64,000 bases of DNA from JBBROS01 sp965260935 (GTDB lineage Bacteria; Pseudomonadota; Alphaproteobacteria; Acetobacterales; Acetobacteraceae). Below are positions 60,143 through 64,000 of this stretch, in pieces. The DNA lies in the NCBI GenBank assembly GCA_965260935.1, contig OZ253374.1, positions 868,001 to 932,000 of the forward strand, read 5' to 3'. A program made the position numbers and the translations under genes. Position 1 is the first letter of the stretch. Each line of letters starts with the position of its first letter. The notes below the pieces were generated by a model. It was not told the DNA's origin. It did no database searches and saw only the letters and a list, made by a program, of their open reading frames with translations.

Positions 60143-61117
60143 CTACTTGCGATAGGCCTCGATCATCTGCGCGCCGTCCTTGCCCGCGGCCTTGACCCAC
60201 CTTTCGCGCAACGTCTCGGCGATTTTCTTGAAGCCGCTCTCCAGCTCAGGGGAGGGCGGGGCGACCTTGATGCCGTTGTCGGCCAACGTCTTGGCAGCGG
60301 ACGTGTTGACCTCCTGCGACATGGCCCAGCCGCGCGTCTCGGCCTCCGCAGCGGCCTTGGCGATGGCGTCCTGCGCCGGCTTCGGCAGGGCGTCGAACCG
60401 GGCCTGGTTGACGATGACCATGTTGCGCGAAAGCCAGGCGTCCAGCGTGTAGTAGTAGGAAAGGAAATCCCACGCCTTGCTGTCCACCCCGGTGGCCGGC
60501 GAGGTGATCATCGCCTGCACCCGCCCGGTGGAGAAAGCGGTGGGGACGTCGGACGCCTCGATCTGCACCGGAACCATGCCGGCGGCCCGGGCGAGTTCCT
60601 CGGTGGACTTGTTGTAGGCACGGAAGGTGCGCCCGGAAAGGTCGGCGATGCTGTCGGCCTTGGTCTTGGTGTAAAGGCCCTGCGGCGGCCAGGGAACCGA
60701 GAACAGCAGCTTGAGTCCCTGCCGGGCCAGCAGCTTCTCCATGAAGGGCTTCTGCGCCTGGTAGAGCTTCATGGCCGCGGGATAGCTGTCGGCCAGGAAC
60801 GGCACGTTGTCGGCGCCGAAGATCGGGCTCTCGTTTTCCAGCCGCGAGGCGAGCAACTCGCCGATGGGCACGATGCCGTCCCGCACCGCGTTCTTGATGT
60901 CGGGATGCTTGATCAAGGACTGGTTCGGATGGAGCGTGATCGCGACCGCGCCCCCCGCGTCCTTGTTCACCTGCTTGATGAACTCGGCGATGTTCCGTTC
61001 GTGGAAGTTGCTGTCCGGATAGGCGGTCGGCATGTCCCAGTTGGCCTGCGCCTCCGCCCGTCCCGGAAGCGTGGCGGCGAGGGCTGCGAACACGATGGCG
61101 GCGGCGAACGGCCTCAT
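60143..61117 (-). CDS. dctP: TRAP transporter substrate-binding protein (DctP)
   Basis: A periplasmic solute receptor, 324 residues, with signal peptide (FAAAIVFAALAATLPGRAEA-Q) and a mature part with the DctP-type middle motifs VPWPPQGLYTKTK and SGRTFRAYN containing the ligand-binding Arg. The substrate is not predictable (usually C4-dicarboxylates or aromatic/keto acids). Start ATG 61117; the frame further upstream overlaps a divergent leader and is not coding. Confidence 0.94.
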   Translation of the reverse strand: MRPFAAAIVFAALAATLPGRAEAQANWDMPTAYPDSNFHERNIAEFIKQVNKDAGGAVAITLHPNQSLIKHPDIKNAVRDGIVPIGELLASRLENESPIFGADNVPFLADSYPAAMKLYQAQKPFMEKLLARQGLKLLFSVPWPPQGLYTKTKADSIADLSGRTFRAYNKSTEELARAAGMVPVQIEASDVPTAFSTGRVQAMITSPATGVDSKAWDFLSYYYTLDAWLSRNMVIVNQARFDALPKPAQDAIAKAAAEAETRGWAMSQEVNTSAAKTLADNGIKVAPPSPELESGFKKIAETLRERWVKAAGKDGAQMIEAYRK

Positions 61118-61232
61118 TCCTCGGAGTCTCCGGATTGTCGCGATGTGTTGCACGCTTCCATGGAACGAAGGCTGCGTCAAACGTCTCGGTGGTTTATTGA
61201 CCGCCCGTGGTTTGGCCAGGAGGACGACGCCC

Positions 61233-62063
61233 GTGCGGATGGTTGCTGGATTGCTGGCGTTGCTCGGGCTGATGCAGCCGGCGCTGTCAGCCCCCCGGGC
61301 CGAGCTGTGGCCGCGTTGGCAGGCGCATGACGAAGCCAGCACAACGGTCATCGACCAGCGGGTTTGGGCGTCGTTCCTGCGCCGTTACGTGCGGGCCGGG
61401 GCGGACGGGATCAACCGGGTCGATTACGCCGGCGTGTCGGCGGCGGACCGGGCCGGGCTGGCGGCGGACCTGAGCCGACTGCAGCAGGTCCCGGTCAGCA
61501 GCCTGAGCCGGGGAGAGCAGCGGGCCTTCTGGTCGAACCTGTACAACGAGCTGACCGTCAACGTGGTGCTGCAGCATGACCCGGTGGCGAGCATCCGCAA
61601 GATCAACCTGTCGCCGGGCCTGTTCAGCGCCTCCGGGCCTTGGGACGCGAAGCTGATCCAGGTGGAAGGGCAGCCGGTGAGCCTGAACGACATCGAGCAC
61701 CGGATCCTGCGCCCGATCTGGCGCGACCCGCGGACGCATTACGCGCTGAACTGCGCCTCGCTTGGCTGCCCGAACCTGCGCGCGGCGCCGTATGACAAGG
61801 CGGAGATGGAGGCCCAGCTCGATCAGGCGGCCCGGGATTACGTGAACAGCCCGCGGGGCTTCCGCGTGCGCGACGGCAGGCTTTACGTGTCCTCGATCTA
61901 TGAGTGGTATCAAGCGGACTTCGGCGGGACGGACCGGGGGGTGATCGAGCACCTGAAACGCTATGCGGCGGCGGAGAAGCGGCGGTCCCTGCAAGGGATC
62001 AGCTCGATCTCGGACGACCATTACGACTGGGCGTTGAACGGCACGTCCGGGCCGGGACACTAA
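61233..62063 (+). CDS. Secreted DUF547 domain protein
   Basis: A 276-residue exported protein: signal peptide (LLALLGLMQPALSA-P) and a DUF547 domain with FWSNLYNELTVNVVL, LNDIEHRILRPI, NCASLGCPNLR and SSIYEWYQADFGG. DUF547 is a conserved papain-like fold found in many exported bacterial proteins of unknown function. Start GTG 61233 has AGGAGG 9 nt before it. It ends immediately before the stop of the convergent Rieske gene. Confidence 0.9.
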   Translation: MRMVAGLLALLGLMQPALSAPRAELWPRWQAHDEASTTVIDQRVWASFLRRYVRAGADGINRVDYAGVSAADRAGLAADLSRLQQVPVSSLSRGEQRAFWSNLYNELTVNVVLQHDPVASIRKINLSPGLFSASGPWDAKLIQVEGQPVSLNDIEHRILRPIWRDPRTHYALNCASLGCPNLRAAPYDKAEMEAQLDQAARDYVNSPRGFRVRDGRLYVSSIYEWYQADFGGTDRGVIEHLKRYAAAEKRRSLQGISSISDDHYDWALNGTSGPGH

Positions 62064-63104
62064 TCAGCTGCGCCAACGCAGCGTTTGCGGCTTGAGCGGG
62101 TTGCGGAACGGGCGGGCCTCGGCGGCGCTGGCGAGCGCCTCTTTCTTGAGGCGCATGAACCAGCGGATCTGCGTGTCGACGTCGCCCACGAAGAGCTGCG
62201 GCGGAGGGTTGGGGTTGGCGGCCATGCGGACGGCGATCTCGCGGTCCTGGGCCAGGAAATTGTTCATCAGCATCAAGGCGACGGGCTTGAGCGGGGCGAG
62301 CCAGGGCAGGCTCCAGTAGAGGCAGGTGGTGACCTCCGTCTCGGTCGCGCTGACCGGGGTGGCGGCGGTGAGCGAGACGGCGGAGTGGGTGCGGCCCTCG
62401 ATGCGCTCGATGCGGGTGCCGGGCAGTTCGACCCGGATCTCGGCATGGACGTCGCCGCCGAGCAGCTTGTACGGCAAGCCGCCGCCGCGAACGGGGTGCC
62501 GCGCCATGACGAACCCGGCCCCGTCGGGCTGAAAGCTCTTCTGCTTGAGCCGGAATTGCTCGGGCGTCTTGCGCTTCCACCAGCGCGAGGTATGAACAAA
62601 GGCGGGGTGCGCCGGATCAACGAAGCCGGTGGTGGCGAGGTCGATGCCGCAGGGAAAGCGCATGGTGGTGGCGACCTGCGGCGCGGCCCCGCCGACGCCG
62701 GGCATGACGGGGGGCTCGGGCAGCGGGTCGGGCAGCGGGCCGGGATTGGCCATATAAACCCAGAGGTTGCCCTGGACTTCGCGGCACGGATAGGGACGCA
62801 GGCCGAAGCGGGACGGGTCGATGGCCGCGTCGGGGTCGGCGCATGGGATGCCGGTGCAGCGTCCGTCGGCGCTGTCGAAGGTCCAGCCATGGAAGCAGCA
62901 ATGCAAATTCCGCCCGTCGTAGCGCCCGTGGTGCATGGGCATGCCGCGGTGCGGGCAGGCGTTGGAAAAGGCGAACACGCCGCCGTCGGGGCGGCGTCCG
63001 AGCAGGATGGCGTCCCCGAGCATGGTTGTGGGGCGGGTCGTGCCGGGTTTCAGGCGGGCGCCGGTGCAGGCGAGATACCAGAAGCCCCGAAGCATCGCGT
63101 CCAT
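62064..63104 (-). CDS. Rieske non-heme iron oxygenase
   Basis: A 346-residue ring-hydroxylating or demethylating oxygenase. The Rieske [2Fe-2S] site is Cys50-Pro-His52 and Cys69-x2-His72; the catalytic mononuclear iron site is Asp163-x2-His166-x4-His171 (DPAHPAFVH). A reductase partner is not adjacent and must be elsewhere. Size suggests VanA/PaO-like enzymes that act on aromatic acids or porphyrin-like substrates. It is divergent from marR, so its expression is probably tied to that regulator. Confidence 0.92.
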   Translation of the reverse strand: MDAMLRGFWYLACTGARLKPGTTRPTTMLGDAILLGRRPDGGVFAFSNACPHRGMPMHHGRYDGRNLHCCFHGWTFDSADGRCTGIPCADPDAAIDPSRFGLRPYPCREVQGNLWVYMANPGPLPDPLPEPPVMPGVGGAAPQVATTMRFPCGIDLATTGFVDPAHPAFVHTSRWWKRKTPEQFRLKQKSFQPDGAGFVMARHPVRGGGLPYKLLGGDVHAEIRVELPGTRIERIEGRTHSAVSLTAATPVSATETEVTTCLYWSLPWLAPLKPVALMLMNNFLAQDREIAVRMAANPNPPPQLFVGDVDTQIRWFMRLKKEALASAAEARPFRNPLKPQTLRWRS

Positions 63105-63186
63105 GGCGCAGAGCTAACGGCTCGCCAAGGCGCGATCAAGGCGTCGGCCCGGCAAGTCGGGGGTTTTTGCCGATAAAGCCGCTGAT

Positions 63187-63222
63187 CATATTGCAAGGGA
63201 TCATAACGCTGCTTACAATATG
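63187..63222. promoter_or_regulatory. Palindrome with overlapping face-to-face promoters
   Basis: Inverted repeat CATATTGCAAG (63187-63197) and CTTACAATATG (63212-63222), with 10 of 11 positions matched. On the plus strand it forms TTGCAA (63191-63196), a 17-bp spacer, and TACAAT (63214-63219). On the minus strand it forms TTGTAA (63218-63213), a 17-bp spacer, and TGCAAT (63195-63190). A MarR dimer on this site would block both promoters. Confidence 0.6.
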
Positions 63223-63225
63223 GCC

Positions 63226-63672
63226 ATGCCGCACCCGACTGACCTGCTGATCCTGCTGAACGATGTCGGGCGGATGCTGCGCACCGAGGGGGACCGCCGG
63301 GCGCGGACCCAGGGCATGACGCGGGCGCAATGGGTGATGCTGCTGCGCCTGGAGCGTCAGCCGGGCCTCTCGCAAAAGGAGCTGGCCGAGCTGCTCGAAG
63401 TCGAGCCGATCACGGTCGCCCGCCTGGTGGACCGGCTGGAAGCGCGCGGCCTGGTCGAGCGCAGGGCCGATCCGGCGGACCGGCGCGTCTGGCGGCTCCA
63501 TCTGCTGCCCGGCGCAGGGGACGTGCTGGAGGAACTGGCCGGCGAGCGCGAGGCGATGACCAGGATGCTGACGGCCCGGCTCGCGCCGGAAACGGTCGGG
63601 ATCGTGACGGAGGCCCTGCTCGCGATGCGCTGCGCGCTGTCGCGGCGGCCCGAATTGGAAGAGGTGGGTTAG
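63226..63672 (+). CDS. MarR family transcriptional regulator
   Basis: Winged-helix repressor, 148 residues, likely controlling itself, the divergent Rieske gene and the following efflux gene. The wHTH has LSQKELAELLEVEPITVARL (recognition helix) and RRADPADRRVWRLHLL (wing). ATG 63226 is preferred over ATG 63220 because the plus-strand -10 (63214-63219) puts the predicted transcription start at about 63226, giving a leaderless mRNA. The stop is directly followed by the GTG of the efflux gene. Inducer unknown. Confidence 0.9.
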   Translation: MPHPTDLLILLNDVGRMLRTEGDRRARTQGMTRAQWVMLLRLERQPGLSQKELAELLEVEPITVARLVDRLEARGLVERRADPADRRVWRLHLLPGAGDVLEELAGEREAMTRMLTARLAPETVGIVTEALLAMRCALSRRPELEEVG

Positions 63673-64000
63673 GTGTCGCAGGCAGTGCTCTCGAACAAGC
63701 TGGCGCCGGCGTTGGACGTGCCCCCGGACGCGCGGCGGGCGAAGCGCCGCAAGGCCCTGCGCCCGGTGCTGATGATCGGCGGCGTCGCCGCGGTCGTCGC
63801 CGGCGGGCTGCTCTACTGGATCAACGGCGGCCAGGTCGTCTCCATCGACAACGCCTACGTCCGCGCCGACAAGCTCTCCGTCGCCACCGACGTCTCGGGC
63901 ATCGTGGCCTCCGTCCCGGTGCGCGAGGGCGAAGCGGTGCGCAAGGGCGCCGTGCTGTTCCGCCTGGACGAACGCCCGTTCCGCATCGCGCTCAACGCCG
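63673..64000 (+). CDS. EmrA/HlyD-type membrane fusion protein, 5' part
   Basis: The first 109 codons of an efflux adaptor: short cytoplasmic N-terminus (Arg/Lys-rich), one membrane span (LMIGGVAAVVAGGLLYWI), then the lipoyl-like beta strand SIDNAYVRADKLSVATDVSG and VREGEAVRKGAVLFRLDE. It starts at GTG 63673 immediately after marR, as in emrRAB-type operons, so an EmrB-like pump is expected beyond the window. Confidence 0.9.
   Translation, partial: MSQAVLSNKLAPALDVPPDARRAKRRKALRPVLMIGGVAAVVAGGLLYWINGGQVVSIDNAYVRADKLSVATDVSGIVASVPVREGEAVRKGAVLFRLDERPFRIALNA

Noticed and set aside
1..64000. CRISPR arrays, tRNA or rRNA genes
   Set aside because: No regularly spaced repeats, no tRNA-like arms with TTCGA loops in context, and no rRNA-like stretches were seen on either strand.

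Overview
The window is very GC-rich throughout. Its gene orders are typical of Alphaproteobacteria: leuS-lptE-holA; ubiE-coaBC divergent from mutM; enoyl-CoA hydratase-rpsT-dnaA-dnaN-recF; kdsB-pheA. Cys-containing SelD, a PaoABC-type molybdenum enzyme, GMC and TRAP systems and several G-rich dispersed palindromes suggest a Rhodospirillales/Acetobacteraceae-like environmental bacterium. That placement is an inference from gene order and style; no database was searched. No rRNA, tRNA or CRISPR array was recognised.

Layout. 1-3.6 kb: housekeeping operon (3' part of leuS, lptE, holA). 3.6-9.6 kb, minus strand: a sugar ABC transporter without an ATPase, followed by an alpha/beta hydrolase fused to a gluconate-2-dehydrogenase-subunit-3-like domain and a GMC flavoprotein, apparently one uptake-hydrolysis-oxidation operon. 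9.7-15 kb: outer-membrane barrel, small Cys-rich secreted protein and Wzy/O-antigen-ligase-like protein, then a TIM-barrel isomerase and a Gfo/Idh/MocA dehydrogenase. 15.3-19.1 kb: paoABC-like aldehyde oxidoreductase. 19.2-28 kb: accessory genes (duplicated DUF4142 protein, Uma2 and HNH nuclease-like genes, an ABC exporter, D-aminopeptidase, an AT-richer orphan gene, a histidine phosphatase, an ABC-2 permease). 27.9-39.6 kb: arsM riding on ubiE-coaBC, mutM and an exporter, then the dnaA-dnaN-recF core, with a GH30-type glycosidase overlapping recF.

39.6-54.6 kb is an accessory island. It has a selenium-type cassette: radical SAM/SPASM enzyme divergent from a methyltransferase, a PhnD/C/E-like (selenate-type) transporter, and selD. 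Around it lie broken genes (IS5-type tail, frameshifted DoxX protein, nucleoside phosphorylase, CcdA, HsdR, TerC and IS6-type remnants) and an intact 1,205-residue CheB-CheR-PAS-HWE sensor kinase. 54.6-64 kb: kdsB-pheA bracketed by two copies of a ~105-bp double-hairpin repeat, an SDR enzyme, a methyltransferase, a TRAP transporter, a DUF547 protein, a Rieske oxygenase, and marR followed by the start of an EmrA/HlyD-type efflux gene.

The most promising points for follow-up are the selenium-linked radical SAM/methyltransferase cassette, the hydrolase-GMC-subunit fusion, recF starting inside a repeat without a usual start codon, and face-to-face promoters on one palindrome before marR.
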